Source of the DNA: Salinisphaera shabanensis E1L3A | Lineage (GTDB): Bacteria; Pseudomonadota; Gammaproteobacteria; Nevskiales; Salinisphaeraceae | Direction: 5' to 3' | DNA length: 64,000 bases | Assembly: GCF_000215955.2 (NCBI RefSeq) | Contig: NZ_AFNV02000007.1 | Location: 1-64,000, forward strand | Shown: one piece after another, positions 42,432-52,289 of the stretch | Position numbering within the stretch: the stretch's first letter is position 1 | Layout: each line of letters begins with the position of its first letter | Notes under the pieces: model-generated | The model's input: the letters and a program-made list of their open reading frames with translations, nothing else | Databases searched by the model: none | What the model was told of the DNA's origin: nothing | Program-made: the position numbers and the translations under genes

Positions 42432-44432
42432 ATGCCTGCACGCCGTGATCTCGCCAATGCCATCCGTATTCTGTCGATGGACGCCGTCCAGCAGGCAAAC
42501 TCTGGCCATCCCGGCATGCCGATGGGCATGGCCGATATCGCCGAAGTCCTGTTCAACGACTATATAAAGATCAATCCGGGCAATCCGGATTGGGTCGATC
42601 GCGACCGCTTTATTCTGTCCAACGGCCATGGCTCGATGTTGCAGTATGCAGTGCTGCATTTGACCGGCTATGACCTATCGCTGGACGACATCAAGAATTT
42701 TCGTCAGCTGCATTCGAAGACGCCGGGCCATCCAGAGAACTTCATGACCCCGGGCGTGGAAACCACGACTGGGCCGCTGGGCCAGGGTCTGGCCAATGCG
42801 GTCGGCATGGCGCTCGGCGAAGCCGCGCTCGCCGCGCGTTTCAATCATGCCGACGCCACGCTTGTGGATCACTACACCTGGTGTTTCGCAGGCGACGGCT
42901 GCCTCATGGAAGGCATCTCTCACGAAGCCTGTTCGCTCGCCGGCACGCTGGGGCTGGGCAAGCTCGTGGTGTTCTACGACGACAACGGTATCTCGATCGA
43001 CGGCGAAACCCGTGGCTGGTTCACCGACGATACCCCGGCGCGTTTCGAAGCCTACGGTTGGCAGGTCATCCGTAACGTCGACGGCCACGAAGCCGACGAG
43101 ATCAAGACCGCGATCGAAACCGCCCGCCAGGAAACCGGCAAGCCCACCTTGATCTGCTGCAAGACGGTGATCGGCTGGGGTTCGCCCAACAAGCAGGGCA
43201 CTGCCGGCGTGCACGGCGCGGCACTCGGCGATGAAGAAATCGCCGCGGCGCGCAAGCAGATCGGCTGGAGCGATGAAACACGCTTTGCCGTGCCGGACGA
43301 CATCTATGCCGCCTGGGACAAGCACGACAAGGGCGCCACCGCCGAGAAGAACTGGCAGGACGCCCGCGCGGCCTATGCATCGAAACATGCCGACGATATG
43401 GCAGAGTTCGAGCGCCGCCTGGCCGGGCAGATGCCACGTGACTGGCCGGCCCAGTGTCGCGCTTTCATCGAAAAGGTACAGGCTGAAGGCAAGCGTACAG
43501 CCACGCGTAAGTCGTCCAAGGCAGCGATCGAAGCCTATGCTGCGCTGTTGCCCGAACTCATCGGCGGCTCGGCCGATCTGTCCGGCTCCAACGGCACCGA
43601 CTTCAAAGGTCACGTGCCGATTACCGCGAACGACTACAGCGGCAACTATGTCTATTACGGCGTACGCGAGTTCGCCATGACCGCGATCACCAACGGGCTG
43701 AGCCTGCACGGCGGTTTCACGCCTTTCGGTGCAACGTTCCTGACGTTTTCGGACTATGCCCGCAACGCGGTGCGTATGGCCGCGCTCATGCGTTCGCGCA
43801 ACGTGCTGGTCTATACCCACGACTCGATCGGCCTGGGCGAAGACGGCCCGACCCATCAGTCGGTCGAACATATCGCCAGCCTGCGTTTGATACCGAATCT
43901 GCATGTGTGGCGTCCGGGCGACGATGTCGAGACTGCGGTGGCATGGCAGGCGGCGATCGAGCGCGAAAATGGCCCGACCGCGTTGGCGCTGTCGCGTCAG
44001 GACGTCGACCACCAGCCGCGGGATGCGGGCCAGGTTGCAGCTATTGCACGCGGCGGCTACGTGTTGCGCGAGCCCGAAGGCGAGGCCAAGGCGCTGGTTA
44101 TCGGTACCGGCTCGGAACTGGAGTTGGCAGTCGCGGCTGCCGATCGGCTGGCCGAAGAGGGCGTGGGTGTACGCGTTGTGTCCATGCCCTGTATCGAAGC
44201 CTTCAATGCCCAGAGCATGGACTATCGCGAATCGGTTCTGCCTTCAACGATCACCGCACGCGTGGCGGTCGAAGCCGGTGTGAGCGATAGCTGGTACCGA
44301 TTCGTGGGCGCGACCGGTCACGTCGTTGGCGTGAACGATTTCGGCTCGTCCGCGCCGGCGGGCGAGGTCTATGCCGAAATGGGCGTCACCGTCGACGGCG
44401 TGGTCGATGCTGTGCGCAGCCAGTTGGGTTAG
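42432..44432 (+). CDS. tkt: Transketolase Tkt
   Basis: Thiamine-diphosphate enzyme of the pentose phosphate pathway that moves two-carbon units between sugar phosphates. 666 residues, normal length. Motifs: [28 protein letters not shown], the ThDP/Mg loop [13 protein letters not shown], catalytic-site [14 protein letters not shown], and [11 protein letters not shown] chose ATG 42432 with AGGA 6 bases upstream; the frame opens earlier but the residues there are not family-like. It is followed by gap and pgk on the same strand. Confidence 0.97.
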   Translation: MPARRDLANAIRILSMDAVQQANSGHPGMPMGMADIAEVLFNDYIKINPGNPDWVDRDRFILSNGHGSMLQYAVLHLTGYDLSLDDIKNFRQLHSKTPGHPENFMTPGVETTTGPLGQGLANAVGMALGEAALAARFNHADATLVDHYTWCFAGDGCLMEGISHEACSLAGTLGLGKLVVFYDDNGISIDGETRGWFTDDTPARFEAYGWQVIRNVDGHEADEIKTAIETARQETGKPTLICCKTVIGWGSPNKQGTAGVHGAALGDEEIAAARKQIGWSDETRFAVPDDIYAAWDKHDKGATAEKNWQDARAAYASKHADDMAEFERRLAGQMPRDWPAQCRAFIEKVQAEGKRTATRKSSKAAIEAYAALLPELIGGSADLSGSNGTDFKGHVPITANDYSGNYVYYGVREFAMTAITNGLSLHGGFTPFGATFLTFSDYARNAVRMAALMRSRNVLVYTHDSIGLGEDGPTHQSVEHIASLRLIPNLHVWRPGDDVETAVAWQAAIERENGPTALALSRQDVDHQPRDAGQVAAIARGGYVLREPEGEAKALVIGTGSELELAVAAADRLAEEGVGVRVVSMPCIEAFNAQSMDYRESVLPSTITARVAVEAGVSDSWYRFVGATGHVVGVNDFGSSAPAGEVYAEMGVTVDGVVDAVRSQLG

Positions 44433-44463
44433 TCACCAAATTATATTCAAACTTGTGTATTTC

Positions 44464-44485
44464 CTGGCCGCAGTAAATCGGCCAG
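44464..44485. other. Hairpin in the tkt-gap spacer
   Basis: CTGGCCG/CGGCCAG 7-bp stem with an 8-base loop, 21 bases before the gap start and without a T run. It may be a processing or stability element that sets gap expression apart from tkt. Confidence 0.35.
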
Positions 44486-44506
44486 AACGATAGAAAAGAG
44501 GTAGCT

Positions 44507-45514
44507 ATGGCAGTCAAAGTCGGGATCAACGGTTACGGTCGTATCGGGCGCAACGTGCTGCGTGCGCTGTATGAATCCGGCCGCAACGGCGAGATCGAGA
44601 TCGTGGCGATCAACGATCTGGGCGACGCCGAGGCGAATGCGCATCTCACCCAGTACGACACCGCGCACGGGCGTTTCCCGGGCGAGGTTTCCATCGAAGG
44701 CGAGTACATGGTCGTCAACGGCGACAAGATCAAGGTGCTCGCCGAGCGTAACCCGGCCGATCTGCCCTGGGGCGAGCTCGACGTGGATATCGTCATGGAA
44801 TGCACCGGCCTGTTCGCCAGCAAGGAAAAGGCCAGCGCCCATCTCGATGGCGGCGCCAAGAAAGTGCTGATCTCGGCCCCGGCCGGTGATATCACCACGG
44901 TGGTCTACGGCGTCAACCACGACACCATCTCCGCCGATGACAAGGTCATCTCGAACGCCTCGTGTACCACCAATTGCCTGGCGCCGCTGGTCAAACCGCT
45001 GCACGAAGCCTTCGGCATCGAATACGGGCTGATGAACACCATCCACTCGTACACCAACGACCAGGTGCTCACCGACGTCTATCACAAGGACCTGCGTCGT
45101 GCGCGCAGTGCCACCCAGAGCATGATCCCGACCGCCACCGGTGCCGCCAAGGCCGTTGGCCTGGTTCTGCCGGAACTCAACGGCAAGCTCGACGGCTTTG
45201 CCGTGCGCGTGCCCACGATCAATGTCTCGATGGTCGATCTGACCGCCCAGGTATCGAAGGACACCACGGTCGAAGAAGTCAACGCCGTACTCAAGAAGGC
45301 CGCCGAAGGCCCGCTCAAGGGCGTGCTCGCCTACAGTGAAGCGCCGCTGGTCTCGCAGGACTTCAACCATGATCCGGCTTCGTCCACGGTGGATGCGCCG
45401 TTGACCAAGGTTGCCGGTGGCAAGCTCGTGAAGGTCTGCGCGTGGTACGACAACGAGTGGGGCTTCTCCAACCGTATGCTCGACACCGCATTGGCGCTGG
45501 CCAAAGCCGGTTAA
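44507..45514 (+). CDS. gap: Glyceraldehyde-3-phosphate dehydrogenase, type I
   Basis: NAD-dependent glycolytic/gluconeogenic enzyme, 335 residues. [15 protein letters not shown] cofactor loop, catalytic Cys in [23 protein letters not shown] phosphate-binding region and the C-terminal [15 protein letters not shown] precedes the ATG. It lies 27 bases before pgk, giving a tkt-gap-pgk run for sugar-phosphate interconversion, useful for gluconeogenesis in a lipid-degrading organism. Confidence 0.98.
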   Translation: MAVKVGINGYGRIGRNVLRALYESGRNGEIEIVAINDLGDAEANAHLTQYDTAHGRFPGEVSIEGEYMVVNGDKIKVLAERNPADLPWGELDVDIVMECTGLFASKEKASAHLDGGAKKVLISAPAGDITTVVYGVNHDTISADDKVISNASCTTNCLAPLVKPLHEAFGIEYGLMNTIHSYTNDQVLTDVYHKDLRRARSATQSMIPTATGAAKAVGLVLPELNGKLDGFAVRVPTINVSMVDLTAQVSKDTTVEEVNAVLKKAAEGPLKGVLAYSEAPLVSQDFNHDPASSTVDAPLTKVAGGKLVKVCAWYDNEWGFSNRMLDTALALAKAG

Positions 45515-45541
45515 GCAGGGCGACGAGACCGAGGAGCGCAT

Positions 45542-46723
45542 ATGACCGACATGCTCAAGATGCAAGACGTCGATCTCGCCGGCAAGCGCGTGCTGATCCG
45601 TCAGGATCTGAACGTGCCGTTCGCCAACGGCGAGGTCAGTTCGGCCGGCCGCTTGAAAGCGTCGGTGCCGACTATCCAGGCGGCACTCGATGCCGGTGCG
45701 CGGGTGATGGTCATGTCGCACCTCGGCCGTCCCAAGGAAGGTCAGCCTGACAGCGAGCACAGTCTCGAGCCGGTGGCCCGTTATCTGTCGGATCTGTTGC
45801 GTCGCGATGTGCCGTTGGCAACCGATTGGCTCGACGGCGTGGAGGTCGGCGAGGGCGAGATCGTCATGTGCGAGAACGTGCGTTTCAACGTAGGCGAAAA
45901 AGCCAACGACGAGACGCTTTCGCGCAAGATGGCCGCTCTGTGCGATGTCTTCGTCATGGACGCGTTCGGTACGGCCCATCGCGCGCAGGCATCGACCGAA
46001 GGCGTGGCCCGCTACGCCCCGGTTGCCTGTGCCGGGCCGTTGCTGTCGGCCGAAGTCGAGGCGCTTCAGGCCGCTCTGGGTGATCCCGCACGCCCGCTGG
46101 TGGTGATCGTCGGCGGGTCGAAGGTATCGACCAAGCTGGAGCTGCTTGAAAGCCTGGCCAACGTGGCGGATCAGCTGATCGTCGGTGGCGGCATTGCCAA
46201 TACGTTCCTGGCAGCCGCCGGCCATAATGTCGGCGCATCGCTGCACGAGCCGGATCTGGTGAGCGCTGCACGTCTGATTGACCGCGAGATTCGCAGCCGA
46301 GGTGGTGAAATTCCGTTGCCGACGGACGTGGTGGCCGCGACGGAAGTCTCGCCCGAGGCCCATCCGGAAGTTCGCCCCGTGACCGAACTCGAAAACGACG
46401 AGATGATTCTCGATTTCGGCCCGGAGAGCCGCGACCGGATCGCGGCGATCATGGAGAATGCCGGCACCATCGTATGGAACGGCCCGATCGGCGTTTTCGA
46501 AATCGATCAGTTCGGGGGCGGCACCCATGTGCTCGCGCGAGCGATTGCGCGCAGCAAGGCGTTTTCGATCGCCGGCGGCGGCGATACGCTCGCGGCGATC
46601 GAGAAATATCGTATTGAAGACGATGTTTCCTATATCTCCACTGGTGGGGGTGCCTTCCTCGAATTTCTCGAAGGCAAGACCTTGCCGGCGATCGCCGTGC
46701 TCGAACAACGCGCTGCCGGCTAG
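45542..46723 (+). CDS. pgk: Phosphoglycerate kinase
   Basis: 393 residues. [46 protein letters not shown], the nucleotide-binding NGPIGVFEI and the hinge [12 protein letters not shown] / [17 protein letters not shown] (split across positions) match PGK throughout. GAGGAG lies 6 bases before the ATG. A GC-rich hairpin at 46743-46762 (GCCGGGC/GCCCGGC) follows the stop but has no T run. No pyk or fba follows; a MoxR/VWA pair does. Confidence 0.98.
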   Translation: MTDMLKMQDVDLAGKRVLIRQDLNVPFANGEVSSAGRLKASVPTIQAALDAGARVMVMSHLGRPKEGQPDSEHSLEPVARYLSDLLRRDVPLATDWLDGVEVGEGEIVMCENVRFNVGEKANDETLSRKMAALCDVFVMDAFGTAHRAQASTEGVARYAPVACAGPLLSAEVEALQAALGDPARPLVVIVGGSKVSTKLELLESLANVADQLIVGGGIANTFLAAAGHNVGASLHEPDLVSAARLIDREIRSRGGEIPLPTDVVAATEVSPEAHPEVRPVTELENDEMILDFGPESRDRIAAIMENAGTIVWNGPIGVFEIDQFGGGTHVLARAIARSKAFSIAGGGDTLAAIEKYRIEDDVSYISTGGGAFLEFLEGKTLPAIAVLEQRAAG

Positions 46724-46876
46724 CCCGCGTTCGGAACAGGTGGCCGGGCACTGTCGCCCGGCGACACGGCAGCGCTATGGCGGTCGTGCGGAATTGAAAA
46801 GCCGTTTCATTTCCACGACACTGGCGTTTTCGCCGCCCCGGCGATCGATACGAACTCCAACTCGCGACCCACGCCT

Positions 46877-47722
46877 ATGACCACCCAATTCACCGGGACC
46901 GACCGCTACGTCGCCACGGACGACCTCAAGCTCGCCGTCAATGCGGCGGCCACACTGCAGCGCCCGTTGCTGATCAAGGGCGAACCCGGCACCGGCAAGA
47001 CGATGCTGGCCGAAGAAGTTGCGGTCGCACTCGACAAGCCGTTCTTCCAGTGGCATATCAAGTCGACCACGAAGGCCCAGCAAGGCCTGTACGAGTACGA
47101 CGCGGTGTCACGTTTGCGTGATTCGCAGCTCGGCGACGAGAAGGTCCACGATATCGGCAATTACATCGTGCCCGGCCCGCTATGGGAATGCTTCACCTGC
47201 GATACGCAGCCGGTGCTGTTGATCGACGAAATCGACAAGGCCGATATCGAGTTCCCGAACGATTTGTTGCGTGAGATCGATCGCATGGCCTTCGATGTCT
47301 ACGAAACGCATCAGACGATCGAAGCGGCGCACCGCCCGATCATCATCATCACCTCGAACAATGAAAAGGAACTGCCGGACGCTTTTCTGCGCCGCTGCTT
47401 CTTTCACTTCATCTCGTTTCCGGACAAGGACACGATGCGCGACATCGTCGATGTCCATTTCCCGGATATCAAGAAGAACCTGCTATCCGACGCGATGGAT
47501 CTGTTCTTCGACGTGCGCGACGTACCCGGCATCAAGAAAAAGCCGTCGACATCGGAGCTGCTGGACTGGTTGAAACTGCTGCTGGCCGAAGATATTCCGG
47601 CCGAAGCGCTGCATTCCAAGAATGCCCGCGATGCGTTGCCGCCGCTTCACGGCGCGCTGCTCAAGAACGAACAGGACGTCCACCTGTTCGAGCGCCTCGC
47701 GTTCATGACGCGTCGCGGTTAA
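46877..47722 (+). CDS. MoxR-type AAA+ ATPase
   Basis: 281-residue ATPase: Walker A GEPGTGKTM, Walker B VLLIDEIDKA, sensor TSNNEKELPDAFLRRC with arginine finger. MoxR proteins work with VWA partners as chaperones for metal-cofactor insertion or complex assembly. It stands 31 bases before a CoxE-type VWA gene, so the two form a functional pair; the client is not evident here. Confidence 0.9.
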   Translation: MTTQFTGTDRYVATDDLKLAVNAAATLQRPLLIKGEPGTGKTMLAEEVAVALDKPFFQWHIKSTTKAQQGLYEYDAVSRLRDSQLGDEKVHDIGNYIVPGPLWECFTCDTQPVLLIDEIDKADIEFPNDLLREIDRMAFDVYETHQTIEAAHRPIIIITSNNEKELPDAFLRRCFFHFISFPDKDTMRDIVDVHFPDIKKNLLSDAMDLFFDVRDVPGIKKKPSTSELLDWLKLLLAEDIPAEALHSKNARDALPPLHGALLKNEQDVHLFERLAFMTRRG

Positions 47723-47753
47723 CAGCTGCGCGCGTCGCAATTCGCGCACTGCC

Positions 47754-48932
47754 ATGCTGATCGAATTTTTCTACGAACTACGCGACGCCGGGCTCAAGCC
47801 GTCGGTGACGGAGTATCTGACGCTGTTGGAGGCGCTGGATCATCACGTCGGCGGCATGAGCGTTGAGAACTTCTATTACCTGTCGCGGGCGACGCTGATC
47901 AAGGACGAAACCAAGTTCGATCGCTTCGATCAGGTCTTCGGCCACTACTTCGACGGTATCCAGGCGGCGACAGAGGATCTGACCACCGATATTCCGGACG
48001 AATGGCTCGAGAAGATGAAGCAGCTCGAGCTGTCCGACGAACAGAAGGCACAGATCGAGGCCATGGGTGGCTGGGACAAGCTCATGGAGACGCTCAAGAA
48101 GCGGCTCGAAGAGCAGGGTGAGCGCCACGAAGGCGGAAGCAAGTGGATCGGTACGGCCGGCACCTCGCCGTTCGGCGCCTATGGTTACAACCCGGAAGGC
48201 ATTCGTATCGGCCAGGACGGTTCGCGGCATCGCCGTGCCGTCAAGGTATGGGACAAGCGCGAGTTCGCGAACCTCGACGGCGCCCAGGAAATCGGCACCC
48301 GCAATATCAAGATGGCGCTACGCAAGCTACGTCGTTTCGCCCGCGAAGGCGCGGACGAAGAACTCGATATGGAGCGCACGATTCGTGCGACCGCCAAGAA
48401 CGCCGGCCATCTGGATCTGCATATGCGCCCCGAGCGGCGCAACGCCGTGAAGCTGCTGATCTTCTTCGATGTCGGCGGGTCAATGGACGATCATGTCGCG
48501 ACCGTGGAGTCGCTGTTCTCGGCTGCACGCGCCGAGTTCAAACATCTCGAGTACTACTACTTCCACAATTTTCCCTACGAGGGGCTGTGGCGCGATAACC
48601 GGCGCCGGCGCACCCAGCAGCACTCGACCTGGGATGTGTGTCATACCTACACGTCCGATTACAAAGCCATCTTTGTCGGCGACGCGACCATGAGCCCTTA
48701 CGAAATTGCCTATCCCGGCGGTTCGGTCGAGCATTGGAACGCCGAAGCCGGCGCGGTATGGCTGCAGCGGCTGCTCGATAGCTTTCCCAACGCGGTGTGG
48801 CTCAATCCGGAGCCGCGCCAGCGCTGGGATTACACGCCGTCGATTCAGATGACGCGTGAACTCATGGATGATCGTATGTATACGATGACCCTGGATGGGC
48901 TCGAGACGGCGATCGACCGGCTGGCGGACTGA
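47754..48932 (+). CDS. VWA domain protein, CoxE-like
   Basis: 392-residue partner of the MoxR ATPase. The N-terminal half is helical and charged; the C-terminal VWA domain starts with the MIDAS segment FFDVGGSMDDH, where the usual DxSxS reads D-V-G-G-S, a variant typical of this COG3825-like group. Later elements YYYFHN and DYKAIFVGDATMSPYEI fit the same group. No signal peptide or membrane segment is seen. The cell role is inferred from the pair only. Confidence 0.88.
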   Translation: MLIEFFYELRDAGLKPSVTEYLTLLEALDHHVGGMSVENFYYLSRATLIKDETKFDRFDQVFGHYFDGIQAATEDLTTDIPDEWLEKMKQLELSDEQKAQIEAMGGWDKLMETLKKRLEEQGERHEGGSKWIGTAGTSPFGAYGYNPEGIRIGQDGSRHRRAVKVWDKREFANLDGAQEIGTRNIKMALRKLRRFAREGADEELDMERTIRATAKNAGHLDLHMRPERRNAVKLLIFFDVGGSMDDHVATVESLFSAARAEFKHLEYYYFHNFPYEGLWRDNRRRRTQQHSTWDVCHTYTSDYKAIFVGDATMSPYEIAYPGGSVEHWNAEAGAVWLQRLLDSFPNAVWLNPEPRQRWDYTPSIQMTRELMDDRMYTMTLDGLETAIDRLAD

Positions 48933-49020
48933 GACGTGATCTCGGTCGTCGCGGTTCAGCTGCGATGCCCGTATCGTTTTCACGCTATCCTGCCCAGCGT
49001 CCTGCGCCGCCATCGCCGTG

Positions 49021-49866
49021 ATGACCGTTTTATCTCTATCGCCATTGTTCAGCCGCGGCGTTGCTCGTCGTATCCTCAAGCTCGCTTTAAGTGCGACCGG
49101 CTGCGTGCTGTTGCTGATCATGGGGGCCAATGCCTGGGTAGTATCAGCCACGCGCGAACTCATCGTGGACGATATGGGCCGGCTGGGCGTGCACGATGTC
49201 GGCGTTGTGTTGGGCACGAGCCCGTTTACGCGTTATGGCAATCGCAATCTGCTGTTCACCCATCGGATGATGGCCGCGGCCGAACTCTACGCTGCCGGCC
49301 ACGTGCGTCATTTGCTGCTGTCTGGCGCCAACCCGGATCGCACATACAACGAGCCGCGCAAGATGTATCAGGCGCTGCGTCGTCTGGGCGTGCCGGACGA
49401 TGCGCTGACCTTCGATTTCGCGGGTTTCCGTACGCTCGATTCGGTCGTGCGCGCACAGCGCGTGTTCGGACTTGATCGGTTCGTGATCATTTCGCAGCGC
49501 TATCATGACTACCGCGCGCTTTTCATTGCCCGTTACAACGGTGCCGAGGCCGTGGCCTATATCCGACCGCAGGAAGATCGGCGTCAGCCGCTGCGTGCCG
49601 AGACGCGCGAGTATCTGGCCCGCTTCAAGGCCGTGATCGATCTGTTCCTGTTGTCCAAAGGTCCGCGCTTTCTGGGGCCGCAGCGGCGTATCGTGATCGA
49701 GCCCGAAACAACGTACGGTTTCTTCGTACGCGATCGGCCGATTGCGCCGGTCTATGTCGTGCCTCGGCGAGCGCCGAGCGTGCCGGTTGCTCCGAGGCCG
49801 CCACTGGCGTACCCGGATCAAACACGGCGCAATGCGATGGAATCACGCACAACGAACCACCGCTGA
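49021..49866 (+). CDS. SanA/YdcF-like DUF218 membrane protein
   Basis: 281-residue protein with an N-terminal membrane anchor (LALSATGCVLLLIMGANAWVV) and a DUF218 domain: VVLGTSPFTRYGNRNLLFTHRMMAAAELY and LLLSGANPD, then RTLDSVVRAQRVFGLDRFVIISQRYHDYRAL. These fit SanA, linked to envelope barrier function in enterobacteria. The C-terminal 60 residues are basic and proline-rich. A GTG stands just before the chosen ATG. It is monocistronic after the VWA gene; 49867-50046 holds nothing assigned. Confidence 0.83.
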   Translation: MTVLSLSPLFSRGVARRILKLALSATGCVLLLIMGANAWVVSATRELIVDDMGRLGVHDVGVVLGTSPFTRYGNRNLLFTHRMMAAAELYAAGHVRHLLLSGANPDRTYNEPRKMYQALRRLGVPDDALTFDFAGFRTLDSVVRAQRVFGLDRFVIISQRYHDYRALFIARYNGAEAVAYIRPQEDRRQPLRAETREYLARFKAVIDLFLLSKGPRFLGPQRRIVIEPETTYGFFVRDRPIAPVYVVPRRAPSVPVAPRPPLAYPDQTRRNAMESRTTNHR

Positions 49867-50046
49867 ACGACTTAGCCCGGCATGAAAATCGTTGACCACG
49901 CGGCTTAATAGAACGGAATGCGCGCCGCGCGTATTCGCCGTAGCTGTCAGCCGCTGAGCCTTATCGAATGAAGGACGGCGTGTGCCGGCCATCATCGGGT
50001 GCGGTGCTGAAGAACAGCCCGCATAGTCAGCTATTTTAACGCCGGA

Positions 50047-50730
50047 TTATTCGACGATCGCCGTATCCGGCCTGGCCATGGCAGCGTGCCGCTGTAGCGT
50101 CGCGCTGGCGGCTTCGTCGATCAGACCCCGGAGCGCGGCATCGACCAGGGGCGCCCAGTCGCGATCTGCCGCGTAGGTCTCCGGATGACGCAACACGCAT
50201 TCATAATGACCGGCCATAAAAGCCATGACGACATCGGTGGCATCGCGTACCGACAATTGCGGGTGCAGGTGGCCGAGTTGGTCGATCTCGTTACATAGCG
50301 AGAGCAGCACGTCTCGTGCATCCTCGAACATCGCGCGCATGAGTTCGTCTGCCGGGTGACCATGATCGGTGACTTCACAGCGATGCATCACGATATGGCA
50401 TACGCGGCGATGGCGGGCATCATGACCCAGGCGTTCCAGGCCATGACGCATCATTTCTCGAACCAGCCATAGCGGCTCGTTGCCCGGAATATGCTGGCTC
50501 AGGCACTGGCGCAGATCGCGCAGCGGCAGATGAGTGCGCGAGACCATGGCCTCGAGCAGGGCGCGTTTGTCGGAGAAATGCCAGTAGATTGCGCCCCGGG
50601 TGACCTGGGCACGACGCGCGATTCTATCGAGCGAGGTTTGGGACACGCCGCGTGCCTGCATCTCGATCTCCGCGGCGTCGAGTATAGTCTCTCGCGTCTG
50701 CGCGGATTCATTTTTGGTGCGTCGTGCCAT
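50047..50730 (-). CDS. acrR: AcrR-type TetR repressor of the RND efflux operon
   Basis: 227 residues. It opens MARRTKNESAQTRETILDAAE, very close to AcrR/TtgR regulators, with helix-turn-helix SLDRIARRAQVTRGAIYWHFSDKRALL, then a large ligand domain. Start ATG 50730 matches the family start; the frame continuing to 50790 would cross the operator. It is divergent from acrA with a palindromic operator between, so it should repress the pump and itself, with release by hydrophobic drugs or solvents. Confidence 0.9.
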   Translation of the reverse strand: MARRTKNESAQTRETILDAAEIEMQARGVSQTSLDRIARRAQVTRGAIYWHFSDKRALLEAMVSRTHLPLRDLRQCLSQHIPGNEPLWLVREMMRHGLERLGHDARHRRVCHIVMHRCEVTDHGHPADELMRAMFEDARDVLLSLCNEIDQLGHLHPQLSVRDATDVVMAFMAGHYECVLRHPETYAADRDWAPLVDAALRGLIDEAASATLQRHAAMARPDTAIVE

Positions 50731-50781
50731 CGCCTGGTCATTCGCTCGTGCTGGTATCGAAAGCATACCGGAAAATTCGGT

Positions 50782-50805
50782 TACATACATACGCGAATGT
50801 ATGTA
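50782..50805. promoter_or_regulatory. AcrR operator
   Basis: 24-bp perfect-arm palindrome: TACATACAT (50782-50790), centre ACGCGA, ATGTATGTA (50797-50805). Both 9-base arms are identical to those of the published E. coli AcrR site; only the centre differs. It lies between acrR and acrA, 51 bases before the chosen acrA start. Confidence 0.88.
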
Positions 50806-50856
50806 TAGTTAATGGTAGATTCACCTATTTCTTCCGACCTCCTCGGGAATAGTTCT

Positions 50857-52287
50857 ATGCACCACCCTTTCCCCGCGCATGCGCGCCGTGTCTCAAACGG
50901 CTTGCGTGTCTCTTTGATGGTCGTATTCGCAGTCGCACTTTCTGCCTGTGGCGGCGGTGGCGATGGTGCCGGCGGGCAGCAAGGCCAACAGGGCCAGCAG
51001 CAACAGCCCCCGATGCCGGTGGACGTACACACCGTGATTCCGCATAGCGTGGATATCATGTCGGAGTATCCGGGCCGCGTACGCGGGCGGCGTACGGTCG
51101 AAGTACGTGCGCGGGTCGAGGGCATTCTGGAAAAACGCTTCTATAACGAAGGCGAAATCGTCAACGAAGGCGACATGCTGTTCACGATTGACCCACGCCC
51201 GTTCCAGGCCGTGGTCAACCAGCGCAAGGCTGAACTGTCGAGCGCCAAGGCAAGCTTGAACCAGGCGCAGCGTAATTGGGGCCGTGTACGTCGTCTCTAT
51301 GATGTCGACGCGGTCAGCGAGGCCGAGCGCGATGATTCGCTCTCGCAGCTCGAAACCGCGAGGGCGTCGGTCCAGCAGGCTGAAGCCAATCTCGATGCCG
51401 CGCAGATCGACCTGGGCTATACCAAGGTGAAGGCGCCGCTGACGGGTGTGACCAGTCTGCGCGATGTGGACGAGGGTGCACTGGTCAGCAATGGGACTCA
51501 GCTTACGACCATCACCCAGCTGGATCCGGTGCAGGTGCTGTTCGCACTGCCCGAAGACGACGCCATCGCACGTAACAAGGCGATGGCGGCCATGGGGGCG
51601 CAGAGTACGAGCGAACGAACCCGCGAAGCCACGATCATCCTGCCCAACGGTGACGAGTTCCCGGCCAAGGGCGTGGTGGATTTCACCCAGAGCACGATCA
51701 ATCCGGAAACCGGTACGGTGCAGCTGCGCGCGGTGGTCGAGAACACGAACAACGGGTTGATGCCGGGCCGTTACGTGCGCGCGCGCATCCGCCTGGATAC
51801 ACGTCATAACGCCGTCGTCGTGCCGAATGTGGCGGTGTCCGACGGCGAGCAGCAGACCCAGGTCTTCATCGTGGGTGACGACGGCAAGGCCAAGGCGGTG
51901 AAAGTGAAACTGGGTCCCTCCGTCGAGGAAGGCCGGCTCGTGGAATCCGGCCTGTCCGGCGGCGAGCAGGTCATCGTCTCGGGTCTGGGACAGCTCAAGC
52001 CGGGTGCGGCGGTCAAGGTCAAGTCCGACCAGGGCAATGAAAGCGCGGGTGGCAAGAACGAGGCCGGCGCCGATGGCAACAACGCGCAACAGGAACCGGT
52101 CGGCGAATCGGCCTCGGCCGAGAGCCAGCCGTCCGACAAGGCGGTGGCCGGGGTCGAGGGGCGCGCACTTCGTCTGAGCCCGCGCGAGCCGTTGCAGCAG
52201 ATCGACAAACCGCGCTCGCACACGCGCACGCGCCCGACGTATCGCACCGATGACGCCTACGCCGCCAACGTCGGTCGGGGCAGCTAA
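50857..52287 (+). CDS. acrA: RND efflux periplasmic adaptor lipoprotein AcrA
   Basis: 476-residue membrane fusion protein. Signal with lipobox LSAC followed by a Gly-rich linker, lipoyl/barrel halves ([36 protein letters not shown] split by a long coiled-coil hairpin near residues 115-180), and beta-barrel with [12 protein letters not shown]. The C-terminal tail of about 90 residues is charged and longer than usual. I chose ATG 50857, which gives a proper signal sequence; an in-frame ATG at 50812 is possible. Three bases separate it from acrB. Confidence 0.92.
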   Translation: MHHPFPAHARRVSNGLRVSLMVVFAVALSACGGGGDGAGGQQGQQGQQQQPPMPVDVHTVIPHSVDIMSEYPGRVRGRRTVEVRARVEGILEKRFYNEGEIVNEGDMLFTIDPRPFQAVVNQRKAELSSAKASLNQAQRNWGRVRRLYDVDAVSEAERDDSLSQLETARASVQQAEANLDAAQIDLGYTKVKAPLTGVTSLRDVDEGALVSNGTQLTTITQLDPVQVLFALPEDDAIARNKAMAAMGAQSTSERTREATIILPNGDEFPAKGVVDFTQSTINPETGTVQLRAVVENTNNGLMPGRYVRARIRLDTRHNAVVVPNVAVSDGEQQTQVFIVGDDGKAKAVKVKLGPSVEEGRLVESGLSGGEQVIVSGLGQLKPGAAVKVKSDQGNESAGGKNEAGADGNNAQQEPVGESASAESQPSDKAVAGVEGRALRLSPREPLQQIDKPRSHTRTRPTYRTDDAYAANVGRGS

Positions 52288-52289
52288 CC

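Noticed and set aside
44447-46708. 753-codon open frame opposite gap and pgk
   Set aside because: It is exactly antisense to two certain glycolytic genes and its product is His/Arg-rich with no motif. Long antisense frames are common in GC-rich DNA; the same applies to frames at 2263-3405, 4046-5401, 14365-15636, 15685-17007 and 50893-52221.
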